From: Ashinkailepas kermadecensis
Taxonomy: Eukaryota > Arthropoda > Thecostraca > Neolepadidae
Length of the DNA stretch: 64,000 nucleotides
Reading direction: 5' to 3'
Assembly (NCBI GenBank): GCA_034440615.1
Contig: JAOTOM010004686.1
Span: 186,001 to 250,000, forward strand
Shown here piece after piece: positions 24,003 to 33,957 of the stretch. The notes beneath the pieces were generated by a model. It did not search any database and was not told where the DNA came from. It worked only from the letters and a program-made list of their open reading frames with translations. Position 1 is the stretch's first letter, and each line of letters opens with the position of its first letter. A program made the translations under genes and the position numbers.

Positions 24003-25518
24003 TCACGATTGCAGTTCGGACGGGCATGTGGGTTGGGTGCGTCCGGCGGTAGATGGCCCGCCAGTACCGTCCGGCCGACCGGTGACCTTGGCAGGTTCAC
24101 GCCGGCCGGCCATTGCCGCAGGGGACGCCCGCCGGTTGGGAGTCGGTCGGGTCACGTGGTCGCAGGCTTGCACCGGGCGCCCCGGGTTCGGTCGGTGCGC
24201 CACCGAAGTGGCTCGCGTTTCCCCGGCAGCCGAATGGCTGCTGGGTCTGGAATTCCTTGCGGAATTTGTTGGCGTTTGTTTGGTCGGAATGGTCTGTGTG
24301 TTATGAGCCAGGGTGGTTTGTGTAGGTGTGGTGAGTGGTGCAAGTTTTTTTAGTGGAGCTAGACCGGGAATTATGTCGGTTTGCATCGAAGTGGAAGTGG
24401 TGTTGACGCGAGGGGTGGGTGGAGCAATGCTGGTCGCCTGTGCGTACGTTTTGGTGGAGGGAGGTGGCCTCGACAGACCGCCGGGCCTGGGGGTAGGACA
24501 CCCCGGTCGTGGCCTTGACAGCGCACACTTCCTTTTCCTTGCGCCAAACTGGACATTGATTGGATGTGGTGAGGTGATCGGGCGTGTTACAGCTGAGGCA
24601 GTGGGCAGGCTTGGAGCAGGTGGAATCAGGATGGGGTGGTTCTCCGCACTTCTGGCGGTTTGGCGACACGTCTTACTCCCATGCCCGAAGCGCTGACAAT
24701 TGAAACAGCGGAGGGGATTGGGAATAAATACGCGGACTTGGGAATCGGATGTAGCCGGCGAGGAGGGTCCTAGGAAGAGTTGTAGAGTTGAAGGTAAGGA
24801 CAAGGAGGCTTGTATCGCGTTTCTGGCCGTCTTTGAATGAGGTAATGCGGTGGACGTGGGTCACCCCCTCCGGCCTGAGCTCCGTCTGGATATCCGCTTC
24901 CGACATGAAGCGGAGCTCCGGCGCGAAGATGGCACCCTTGGTGGAGTTACGGTTGGAGTGGAGTGAAATGGTGACGGATTTACCACAAAATGTGGTGGTA
25001 CGAAGGAGGGCTTTGGTCTGGGCTCGGGTTTGGGTTTTGATGACAAGGGTTCCGTTGGCAGGGGCTTCGATGTCAGGATTGGTTAAGGAGCAGATGGAGA
25101 GGAGTTGCTTGGTCGGCCAGAAAACGTTAATTCGGCGGAAGGAAACGGACTCCTCGACAGGCTTCACTACTATAAAGGAGCCAGCACTGTCGAGGTAGGG
25201 TTCGATGGGTTCAGGTTGGGAGGGAGTGGTCTGGTTCGAGCGTGGGTCAGCGGCGTGGAGAGTGATGGTCTGGTCTGGATTGCGAGGCGAGGTCGTGGTC
25301 TTGGGACGAGTAGGGGTCGGCGAAGCGCAAAGGGCTTCCATGGCGTCATCAAGGGGAATTGTCCGGCGTGGGTCATCAATGGTCGAATTCAGTGAGGGAA
25401 CATCAGAGGCCAAGTCCGTGTTCGTGCGATGGTCGTCGGGTGTGGTGAGAGGAGGAAATTCCGATTCAGAGTCCTGTGGCGAGCTGGGGTCGGTGCCTTT
25501 TTTCCTCTTTTTCCCCAT
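24003..25518 (-). pseudogene. LINE ORF1 (copy A), multiply frameshifted
   Basis: The frame opens at the ATG at 25518 (MGKKRKKGTD) and matches copy B ORF1. It is intact where copy B is broken: five C at about 24865 against four in B. It then suffers an extra base near 24740-24750, a deletion near 24645-24660 that destroys the second zinc knuckle, and a further shift near 24465-24475. A TGA at 24005-24003 replaces a TGG codon in copy B. CFNCQRFGHGSKTC and CLSCNTPDH are still recognisable. ORF1 proteins of such LINEs bind the element RNA. Confidence 0.85.
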
Positions 25519-25590
25519 CACGGGGAAAAAACCCTACCGAGCGAAACCTAAATAAACACGCAGAACAAAGGGAACGAAAAAACGGCGACG

Positions 25591-25690
25591 AAAAAAAAGG
25601 GGGGGGGGGGGGGCCCCCCCCCCCAAAAAAAAAAAAAAAAAAAGAGGGGGGGCGCCCCCCCCAAAAAAAAAAAAAAAAAAAAAAAAAAAA
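25591..25690. other. Homopolymer block, probable consensus artefact
   Basis: Runs of A8, G15, C11, A19, a short G/C block, then A28. The order of base types parallels the 5' hairpin region of copy B (31333-31420): G-rich arm, C-rich arm, A-rich link, second G/C hairpin, A-rich. This looks like copy A 5' sequence degraded to local majority bases by sequencing or polishing. The DNA to about 25790 is also suspiciously low in complexity. Confidence 0.6.
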
Positions 25691-25794
25691 CAAACACCCT
25701 CCCAAACAAAACCGCCCCGGCGGAAAAAACAACACGCCAAAAAAAAACCCCCCCCAAAACACCCCCCAATCCTTTGTTTTGTTTTGTTAGGTTG

Positions 25795-25826
25795 GGCACT
25801 TCGGCCTGCTCAGGCCATTTCGTGCC
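25795..25826 (-). promoter_or_regulatory. LINE 3' hairpin (copy B)
   Basis: Identical in design to 20110-20141: outer GGCAC/GTGCC, inner GGCCTG/CAGGCC with a CT loop. Both arms are conserved between copies while the flanking sequence differs. Confidence 0.6.
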
Positions 25827-25866
25827 GTGAGTGGAATGAATGAATATTTATGTTTTGATAGTCAGT

Positions 25867-28800
25867 CTATAGTTCTTGAAGCAAGTTGGTTTTGCGGAGA
25901 AAAATGAAAAGTAGATTAATGAGGAATGGGTGCTGATCTCCTAATAGTGTAGGTAAAGAAAAGGGGATGTTATGTGTACGGCAGTAGTTGGTAAGTGTTT
26001 TTCTATGGTCATGGTAACGTTGACAGTGGAGGAGAATATGTGAAACTGTAAGAAGAGTGTTGCATGATGGGCATGAAGGTCGAGGTGAAGCAGTGTATAT
26101 ATATCGATGTGTGAGAAAAGTGTGACCTATGCGGAGCCGGGATAGAACTTTTTCTTCTTGTCTGTTTTTTTTGTATGAAGTGGTCCAGTTTTCGACGACA
26201 GGTTTGATGAGACGTAATTGTGTGTGGTTTGTTGTGTCAGTCCATTGTTGGTTCCAAAAATGTCGAATGTTTTGTCGTATTGTTGATTTGATGGCGTCAA
26301 AATGTGGTGGGATTTCTGTGATGTGTGGTAATTGTAATGAATGTTTGGCGAAATGATCTGCTTTTTCGTTTCCTGGGATGCCACAGTGACTGGGCACCCA
26401 CAGGAAACGGACCTTCATGCCCATCAGATGAAGTGTTTCCAGTGTGTTATAAATGGAAATATGGCAATGGTGCGAAAAGGAAAGTGAAGAAAGAGATTGA
26501 AGAACAGATTTTGAGTCGGAACAAATGACGACATGGCGCATGGGGTGACAAATCGAACGGTTGCGGACGTAGCGAAGGGCAGTGAGAATGGCATGTAATT
26601 CGGCGATGAAAATGGAGGTCCCGTTTGGCAAGCGATGTTGTTGTGTGTATGTACCGGAAACAATGGCATTTCCTGTGCAATTTGCGTCTTTGGATCCGTC
26701 GGTGAAAACAAAAGGAACATGATGATAACGAGAACGAAACTGGTGGAATTTTTGTTTGGCGTATTCTGGACAAAGCTGTGATTTTGGAGTGGTGGTGAGA
26801 TAGACAATATGTCTCTCAGCCATCTGCCACGGTGGTGTAGTTGGTGGAGAGAGAGCTGTAATATGTGGAATGTTGTATTGGAGCTGTGTAGAAAATGTTT
26901 TAATGCGTGAAGCTATGGTAAGCCCGGTTCGCTTTTCGGCGGGACCTAAATATTCGTGGTGTAGATTTGGGAGAATTTGTAAAGATGCGTGTGTGGGGTG
27001 GTGCTCTCTAAATTGAATTTTTGCGGCGTATCGGAGTGTTTGTTCAATTCTTCGGAGACCTAATGGTGGAATTCCTGATTCGATTTGTAGAGAAGTAATG
27101 GGAGACGTGGTCATTGCACCGAGTGCTACGCGAATGAATTTATTTTGTAAGGTGTCCAAAAGCTTCAAAGCGGTGGTACTGCCACTTGCGTAAACTATGG
27201 AACCATATTCTATGATGGGAAGAACCAAGGATTTGTATAATTGTAATAGCGTGTGACGATCGGATCCGAATGATGAAGACGTGATACAGCGAAATAAGTT
27301 GAGTCTGTGGAAACATTTGGCCTGGATGTGTTTGACGTGCTGGTGCATGGAAAGCTTGCGATCGAAAATAACACCAAGAAATTTGAACGAATTTACAAAA
27401 TGTATGTCAGTGTTTCCGAGGTGAAGTGGTGTATCTGGATTTGGGCACGGAATTGATTTGCTGAATATCATTGTGGCAGATTTTGGAGCTGAAAATGCGA
27501 AACCGTATTTGATGGACCATTGGTGTATCCGGTCAAGTGCGTTTTGTAATCTAATTAAACAATGATCATAATTTTTGCCCGAACACCAAATCGCACTATC
27601 GTCCGCAAACAGCGAGTATGATAGATTGGCAGGCATGTTATCGAAAATGTCATTAATGATGATGTTGAATAATACTGGTGAAATACAACTCCCCTGTGGT
27701 AATCCGTTCTGCAGAAAACGTGGGTCGGAAATCGCTGACCTGCACCGGAGATGAAAATGACGGGAACCAGACAGAAATCCTATCAAATAATGAGCTAAAT
27801 TTCCTTTGACGCCGAAGTGAAGAAGTTTGGAAATTAATGCCGGTTTGTATACCATATCATATGCTTTACTAATGTCTAAAAATACTGCAATGGTGTGTTC
27901 GTGTTTTTTTTTATAACCAAGGCGTATGTCAGTTTCTAATCGAATGAGATGATCTATTGTACTATGGCCATGACGAAAACCGCATTGAATTGGAGATAAC
28001 AGATGATTTGTTTCTAGGTACCAGGTCAGTCTTTTTACAATCATACGTTCCAAAAGTTTCCCTAGGCAACTGGTGAGAGCGATGGGTCGGAAATTGTTCG
28101 GGTTGCTGTGATTTTTGCCGGGTTTTGGTATAGGAATTATGATGGCTTCCTTCCAGGTTTCGGGGAAGGTATGGCTAGACCATAATGAATTAAATGTTTG
28201 TAAGATACAATGTTTTGTGTCGTTGGATAAATGTCTGAAAAAGGAATAATGTAAATTGTCGGGACCTACTGAAGTATTACCGGCTGAGGAAATTGCAGTA
28301 TCTAGTTCTGAAACTTGAAACGGGATATTGTATGTTTCAGTGTTGTCCGAATCGAATTGTGCCAATTCGGTGTGAAATGTGTGTTGTGCATTTTGGAGAA
28401 ATTCCGGTCTGTAGTTGTTGTCAGAGCTATTGTGAGCCATGGTATCCGCTATTGTATTTACTATTGTTTGTGGGTCTGTAATTGTGGTGTTTTGAATTTT
28501 GAGTGCCGGGAGTGATTTAAATGGAGTGCGTCCTGATAATCGGCGAATTAACTGCCAGATTTTGCTTAAAGGTGTTCGAGAGGTGATTTGTTGTAGATAA
28601 AGTGACCATGAACGGCGACGAGCTTCACGAATGATGCGGCGTGTCTTCGCACGTTCATAATTACGGCTGACTAAATTTTGTTGGTCGGGATGACGTAAAT
28701 ATTTTCTAAATGCTCTCTTTCTTGCGGCTATTGCTCGGGAAACTTCTATCGACCACCAGGGGACTGGTGTTCTTTTTGTGAAAGGTTTTGTTAGTGGAAT

Positions 28801-29640
28801 GGCGGTGGAAGCGGCTTCGAGAAGTGTTTTGGTAACTTGGTTGATGTTTTCGACGGGAGAAATGTTGGGGTTGTATTGAATATGTGAAAGTTCCTGAAAA
28901 GTTGTCCAATCGGCCTTCGGAATTTTCCAGCGAGGGATAAAACTGGGTGTCCTATCTGCCGCAGTTGAAAATGTGGGTGTTAATTTAATGGGGTAATGAT
29001 CGCTGGCATGAATATCAGTGTCTATGGTCCAATCATAATAATTGGCCAGAGTCGGAGAGCATATTGATAAATCAATAGCTGTTTCTGTGTTATGTCCAAG
29101 GTGAAAAAAGGTTGGTTCTCCGGTGTTCAGTAATACTAAATTATGTCGGTCTAGAATTTGTTCAATGATGCGGCCACGAGTGTCTGTAAGTGTGCGTGTT
29201 CTATCCCACGCTGGGCTATGGGCATTAAAATCGCCAAGTAATATGAAAGGATTCTTGAATTGTGTTATCAGGTTGTCTAATGGTATCAAAATGTTTGTGT
29301 TATCTGTTTGTGGTGGAATATAAATGGAACATACATCCACATTCCTGCCATGAATACGTAAAGTACAAGCTACGGCTTGTAAAGGTGAATTCAGTGTAAT
29401 TTGTGTGTGTGTAAAATCATTGTTGATGTACAGTGCTGTACCGCCACTGCGATGTGGTCCACGGACCTCATCGTGACGGTACAGTGAGTAATTTGAAAGA
29501 TTGAAATTATATGTATCGGTGGGTAAGAACCAGGTTTCCTGAAGAGCGATGACAATAGGTGTGAGAATACTAAAGAAAGCTTTCATTTCGGCCCATTTGG
29601 ATAATAAACTATGGCAATTCCATTGTAAAAATACAGACAT
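25867..29640 (-). CDS. LINE ORF2: endonuclease-RT-RNase H
   Basis: A 1257-residue frame from the ATG at 29640 to the stop at 25867. The frame continues upstream, but only to a GTG, so the ATG is preferred. An apurinic-type endonuclease fills residues 1-230, with QETW (E35), GDFNAH (136-141) and SDHYPI (213-218). The reverse transcriptase lies at about 490-770, with AVFLDISKAYD (D589), GLPQGSCISP and the catalytic FADD (678-681). RNase H follows at about 975-1100 with TDGSK (D981), AELHAI (E1014), CSDSKS (D1042) and NEKADHF (D1095). A zinc knuckle CPSC..H..C sits at 1190-1206. All catalytic residues I can check are present. The protein would nick the target and copy element RNA in place. Expression would come from a bicistronic RNA with ORF1, whose copy here is frameshifted, so this locus may be only partly competent. 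Confidence 0.93.
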   Translation of the reverse strand: MSVFLQWNCHSLLSKWAEMKAFFSILTPIVIALQETWFLPTDTYNFNLSNYSLYRHDEVRGPHRSGGTALYINNDFTHTQITLNSPLQAVACTLRIHGRNVDVCSIYIPPQTDNTNILIPLDNLITQFKNPFILLGDFNAHSPAWDRTRTLTDTRGRIIEQILDRHNLVLLNTGEPTFFHLGHNTETAIDLSICSPTLANYYDWTIDTDIHASDHYPIKLTPTFSTAADRTPSFIPRWKIPKADWTTFQELSHIQYNPNISPVENINQVTKTLLEAASTAIPLTKPFTKRTPVPWWSIEVSRAIAARKRAFRKYLRHPDQQNLVSRNYERAKTRRIIREARRRSWSLYLQQITSRTPLSKIWQLIRRLSGRTPFKSLPALKIQNTTITDPQTIVNTIADTMAHNSSDNNYRPEFLQNAQHTFHTELAQFDSDNTETYNIPFQVSELDTAISSAGNTSVGPDNLHYSFFRHLSNDTKHCILQTFNSLWSSHTFPETWKEAIIIPIPKPGKNHSNPNNFRPIALTSCLGKLLERMIVKRLTWYLETNHLLSPIQCGFRHGHSTIDHLIRLETDIRLGYKKKHEHTIAVFLDISKAYDMVYKPALISKLLHFGVKGNLAHYLIGFLSGSRHFHLRCRSAISDPRFLQNGLPQGSCISPVLFNIIINDIFDNMPANLSYSLFADDSAIWCSGKNYDHCLIRLQNALDRIHQWSIKYGFAFSAPKSATMIFSKSIPCPNPDTPLHLGNTDIHFVNSFKFLGVIFDRKLSMHQHVKHIQAKCFHRLNLFRCITSSSFGSDRHTLLQLYKSLVLPIIEYGSIVYASGSTTALKLLDTLQNKFIRVALGAMTTSPITSLQIESGIPPLGLRRIEQTLRYAAKIQFREHHPTHASLQILPNLHHEYLGPAEKRTGLTIASRIKTFSTQLQYNIPHITALSPPTTPPWQMAERHIVYLTTTPKSQLCPEYAKQKFHQFRSRYHHVPFVFTDGSKDANCTGNAIVSGTYTQQHRLPNGTSIFIAELHAILTALRYVRNRSICHPMRHVVICSDSKSVLQSLSSLSFSHHCHISIYNTLETLHLMGMKVRFLWVPSHCGIPGNEKADHFAKHSLQLPHITEIPPHFDAIKSTIRQNIRHFWNQQWTDTTNHTQLRLIKPVVENWTTSYKKNRQEEKVLSRLRIGHTFLTHRYIYTASPRPSCPSCNTLLTVSHILLHCQRYHDHRKTLTNYCRTHNIPFSLPTLLGDQHPFLINLLFIFLRKTNLLQEL

Positions 29641-29651
29641 TGGGATAAATA

Positions 29652-31261
29652 TTATTGTTTGTGTGCACCTTTCGGTGCCTGGCGCAGCCACGATTGGAGT
29701 TCAGGTGGGTTTGTATGTTGAGTGCGGCCGGCGGTGGTTGGCTCGCTCGAGCCGTCCTGCCGACCAGTGACCTTGGAGGCCGATTCACGTCGGCCGGCCA
29801 TTGCCGCGGGGGATGCCCGCCGGCTGGGAGTCGGTCGGGTCACGTGGTCGCCGGCTTGTACCGGGCGCCCCGGGTTCCGTTGGTGTGCCACCGAAGTGGC
29901 TCGCGTTTCCCCGGCAGCCGAATGGCTGCGGGGTCTGGAATTCCTTGTGGAATTTGTTGGAGTTTGTTTGGTCGGAATGGTCTGTGTGTTGGGAGCCGGG
30001 GTGGTTTGTGTCGGAGTGGTCTGGGTGTTGGGAGCCAGGGTGGTTGGTGTCGGTGTGGTCAGTGGAGTAAGTTTTTTAAGTGGAGCTAAACCTGGAATAA
30101 TATCTGTTTGCATCGAGATGGAAGTAGTGGTGACGCGACGTGTGGGGGGAGCAACGGTGGCCGCCTGAGCGTACGTTTTCGCGGATGGAAAGGTGGCCTC
30201 GACAGACCGTCGGGCCTGGGGGTATGAAACCCCGGTCGTGGCCTTCACAGCGCATACCTCCTTCTCCTTGCGCCAAACTGGGCATTGATTGGAAGTGGTG
30301 AGGTGATCGGATGTATTGCAGCTGAGGCAGTGGGCAGGCTTGGAGCAGGTGGATTCGGGATGAGGTGTTTCGCCGCACTTGGGGCATCGGGCTGGTTGGC
30401 GACATGTCTTGCTGCCATGGCCGAAGCGCTGACAGTTAAAACAGCGGAGAGGATTAGGAATGAAGACACGAACTTGGAATCGTAGGTATCCGGCGAGGAG
30501 GGTCTTGGGAAGATTGGTAGAATTGAAGGTAAGGACAAGGAGGCTCGTATCACGTTTTTGACCGTCTTTAAATGAGGTAATGCGGTGGACGTGGGTCACC
30601 CCTCCGGCCTGAGCTCCGTCTGGATTTCCGCTTTAGTCATGAAGCGGAGCTCCGGCGCGAAGACGGTGCCCTTGGTGGTGTTGCGGTTGGAATGGAGAGT
30701 GATGGTGACGGATTTTCCACAAAAGGTGGTGGTGTGGAGGAGGGCTTTGGTTTGGGCTCGGGATTGGGTTTTAATGACCAAGGTTCCGTTGGCAGGGGCT
30801 TCAATGTCGGGATTGGCTAGGGAGCAGATGGCAAGGAGTTGTTTGGTCGGCCAAAAAACGTTGATACGGCGGAAGGAAACGGATTCCTCGACAGGCTTGA
30901 CTACAATGTAAGAGCCAGCACTGTCGAGGTAGGGTTCAATGGGCTGGATGGGTTCAGGTTGGGAGGGCGTGGTCTGGTTCGAGCGTGGGTCAGCGGCGTG
31001 AAGAGTGATGGTCTGGTCTGGATTCTGAGGCGAGGTCGAGGTCTTGGGACGAGCAGGGTTCGGCGAGGTGCAAAGGGCGTCCATGGCGTCATCAAGGGGA
31101 ATTGTCCGGCGCGGTTCATCAATGGTCGAATTCAGTGAGGGAACATCAGAGGCCAAGTCCGTGTTCGTGCGATGGTCGTCGGGTGTGGTCAGCGGAGGAA
31201 ATTCAGAATCAGAGTCCTGTGGCGTGCTGGGGTCGGTGCCTTTCTTCCTCTTTTTCCCCAT
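29652..31261 (-). pseudogene. LINE ORF1 (copy B), one frameshift
   Basis: Starts MGKKRKKGTD at 31261 and ends with TAA at 29654-29652, 11 bases before the ORF2 ATG. The frame is broken once, at about 30597-30602, where copy B has four C and copy A five. Restoring that base would give roughly 536 codons. The N-terminal third is Ser/Thr/Asp/Pro-rich, followed by an RRM-like middle (VSFRRINVFWPTKQLL, GTLVIKTQSRAQ). Next come three zinc knuckles: CFNCQRFGHGSKTC, CPKCGETPHPESTC and CLSCNTSDHLTTSNQC. A basic, Thr/Pro-rich tail ends the protein. This is a gag-like RNA-binding protein. The single homopolymer difference could be a sequencing error, in which case the element would be fully intact. Confidence 0.88.
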
Positions 31262-31344
31262 CACGGGGAAAAACACCCTACCAAACGAAATATAAATAAA
31301 CACGCAGAACAAAGGGAACGAAAATACGACGATGACGAAAACGG

Positions 31345-31403
31345 GTGGGGTGACGGGTGTCACCCCACTAGAAAAGAAATGAGAAAAGAGCGACGGGTGT
31401 CGC
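31345..31403 (-). promoter_or_regulatory. Paired hairpins in LINE 5' UTR
   Basis: Two hairpins with the same four-base loop. At 31345-31368 GTGGGGTGAC and its reverse complement flank GGGT; at 31390-31403 GCGAC/GTCGC flank GGGT. On the element RNA strand the loops read ACCC. Their position 85-140 bases upstream of ORF1 suggests a role in promoter function, translation or RNA packaging (inference). Confidence 0.55.
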
Positions 31404-31439
31404 CCCACGAAAATGAAAATTAGGAAACTGCAATAATAA

Positions 31440-33957
31440 GCAGTGAGAAAGCAGCGGAGTGATCAGCCGGCTCTGGACCAACCTATGGACGAGTTGAAGG
31501 TGTAGAGTGGTCTAGAAGTTGGTGGTGAAGAGTAGTAAGAAGTCTGAAGTGAAGATGTTGAGTTGATGGCAGGCTGGTCTTGATAGATACGTCCACGGAG
31601 CACGATAGCTGGTCCACGTCTCAGAGCAACGTCTTGATGGCGCGAGAGTCAACCGGCAACTGTGGTGGATACTCCATGATAACAATGCTCAAAGAAACGT
31701 TACCAATTATCAAACATGAACTTGGTTTGCTTAAGAAGTTTGCTGCTCTTTATCTTAGTTTCATGCCAGAAAGTGATCTGGTTCTCAGGTTCTGATAGCA
31801 ATCTTGGAAACAAAAACATCTGAAAACACCCGCCTCGCGGGTGCGGTCATGTTTATGAGCAGCCACAGCAAACCCGGTACACACAGCCACCGTCACGCCA
31901 AAACGTCGGTTCCGTCCTTTAAGAATTAGAGTCTAGCGACGACATGCCAGGTAATGATTGTGCCGGACAACAATAGGTGGCACTGTAGTACGTTAGTGCC
32001 GAATGTGGTGAGGGTGGGACGCATACGGTTTTGCTTCAGAGTGTTCGATTTTAGGCGTTGGCCGTTGAGTTAACCCCGAGCAGTGATGGACGAAATACTG
32101 GTCAGTTGAAGTGTGACAGCGGCAGTGCAAGGATGGGTTGGCCTTCATCGGCGGCTTTGTGTGAGTTTTGACTCTAGTTGAATCGTGGTAGTTGCAGTGG
32201 CGCAGACTGATCAATACAGGTCACGTGAATAAGTCATTTTTGAATCAGCAGAGAACAAAACGGACGAACCTGCAGCACCGTCCGCCGAACTGGACAATAC
32301 TCCCCAGGCTTCCCCGGCTGCAACCAACTGCAGCTGGTGACGTCACGCTGCCATGCGCACCGCGGAAGCGTGCTGCCTTTATTTTCCCCACGAAAGTAAC
32401 TAACTTAGGGCTTCGATTGGGTGATTTAACACGCGAGTTCTGTTGACCTATACTGGGTATTGCCAAGGCATAGCAACTGCCGTGCCTGTCTCAATGGCTG
32501 ACATAGTTGGAGGACCACCCACGACACCTATATGAGGAAACAGCGCCATCACTTTTATGGCCAGGCTAAATAAATCCATAGACTACGCAATAATTTCAAG
32601 TCTTTGACACGTCTGCAACCGACAAGACATGGGTATTCACCATGGGTGTTGATTTCTGATAATGATTTGTGGAGGGGGGCACAATACATCTTGGTAACGG
32701 GCGGCCCGAAATTGATTGGGGACAAATCCCACAGGATTCCACGATGGAGGTTGAAATTACTGGGGGAGCAAAGCCAACACTGAAGGGGCACTTGCCCTTT
32801 CAAAAGTATGCAACACAAGAACCATGGTACTACGGGCAGAGATGTCCGCAGCGCGACAGCACCTGCTCTCATTCAAAATGGCGCGGCGGGTGTACCGGCC
32901 GCTTACCTTGGACACACCATCTGGTCATGTGCGCGCAGGCGCGGATTAGTTGGCCGGTCACTGGTCGCCCGCCAACGGATGAATAGTTAAACACTTGACC
33001 GGAGTCCGGTCCGGCGACCAGACTGCAGGCCAGCGGCAGCTTGACCGTTGGCGCGCGGTTCCTGGTTCACATCGCGGCCGGGCCGTAATTTTTATATTTT
33101 TGGGTAAAAATGCTGGTCTTGTCACAAGACATTTATCTGGTCCAGTGACGATGTGAACCGGTTTTCAGCCTACGCACTGAGTGTGATTGCGCATCCGATT
33201 CGGCATTTAATAATCTGGCGAAGATGTCGGCTTTGTGCTGATTCGACTAAACTTGGATTTGGAATGGATGACTCGATGGAGCTGGACCAGGCCGGGATGT
33301 TCAACTGCAGAAAGTCGCCTTCATTGTGTTTGCGTAAAACAGACTATTTTCAGCCTTACCATACCAACGACCTGCCCAACTCTGTATCGCTTCACACCTA
33401 ATCCAATATTCATGGCCGGTGTTGGAAAAGTAGGTTGTTCCTAGATTCTACACCCAGACTCCCCTGAAAACACCCAGATCACTATCCTCCCCAGATAATA
33501 CTCTTCTCATCTTTCTCATTTTGAGGTTGCATGGTGCAGTTTGACAATGAACTGCTCTGTGGTCAAGTGCTTAAGTTTCACTGGGAAGTGCAACCTGACG
33601 TTCTGATGTCACATATTTGAAGAAAAATATCCTCTCCATATTTGATAAGTGACAAATTTTCCTGTGGATATGCAGGATTACGAAGTAAAAATCGAACTCT
33701 GTTCATGGCCAACTTAATCTGAACACACCCCATTGAGTTCAGCATTGCAATAAATAGTCTCCAGTATTCAATACTGTCATCCTTGAGTCGTGCCATTAAT
33801 AACCGAAGGCTGGACTTCCTGCAACCAACACAAAAAGTGGTTTGACCGGCCTGAGTGACGCTTTCGAGAAGCTTAGGGTTCTGTCATGACGCATGGGCAT
33901 CTTAGGGCAACGTAATAGGTACAGCCTGGTGATTTCATTGTCCAAGCGTTCTATATT
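31440..33957. other. Intergenic with dispersed-repeat remnant
   Basis: No supported gene. The segment 32735-32830 resembles 13090-13182 (TTGAAAT.A..GGGG..AGCCAAC pattern). TTAACACGCGA near 32427 resembles a MITE end but has no partner. The remainder looks unique. Confidence 0.35.

Larger units (their letters stand above)
20105..25690 (-). mobile_element. RNase H-bearing LINE, copy A (defective)
   Basis: A near full-length non-LTR retrotransposon read on the minus strand: 5' region, ORF1, ORF2, then a 3' hairpin. It is closely related to copy B at 25790-31430, which lies immediately upstream in the same orientation. ORF1 carries several frameshifts and an early stop. ORF2 carries a compensated pair of lesions around a micro-inversion (22325-22390) and an uncompensated -1 at about 21965-21975. 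The 5' region survives only as homopolymer runs. The order endonuclease, reverse transcriptase, RNase H, CCHC places it in the I-group of LINEs; the exact clade is not decided here. Confidence 0.9.
25790..31430 (-). mobile_element. RNase H-bearing LINE, copy B (nearly intact)
   Basis: A complete element on the minus strand: a 5' region with two hairpins, ORF1 (one frameshift), ORF2 (intact), a short 3' UTR, a terminal hairpin and a tail read on the minus strand as CCCAACCTAACAAAACAAAAC. The 5' limit is estimated from where similarity to copy A can last be argued (about 31430). ORF1 stop and ORF2 start are 11 bases apart, a bicistronic layout that implies reinitiation or an internal entry mechanism. 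Confidence 0.9.

Noticed and set aside
32425..32440. Fifth MITE end (TTAACACGCGA)
   Set aside because: The match stops after 10 bases and no partner end lies at the expected distance.
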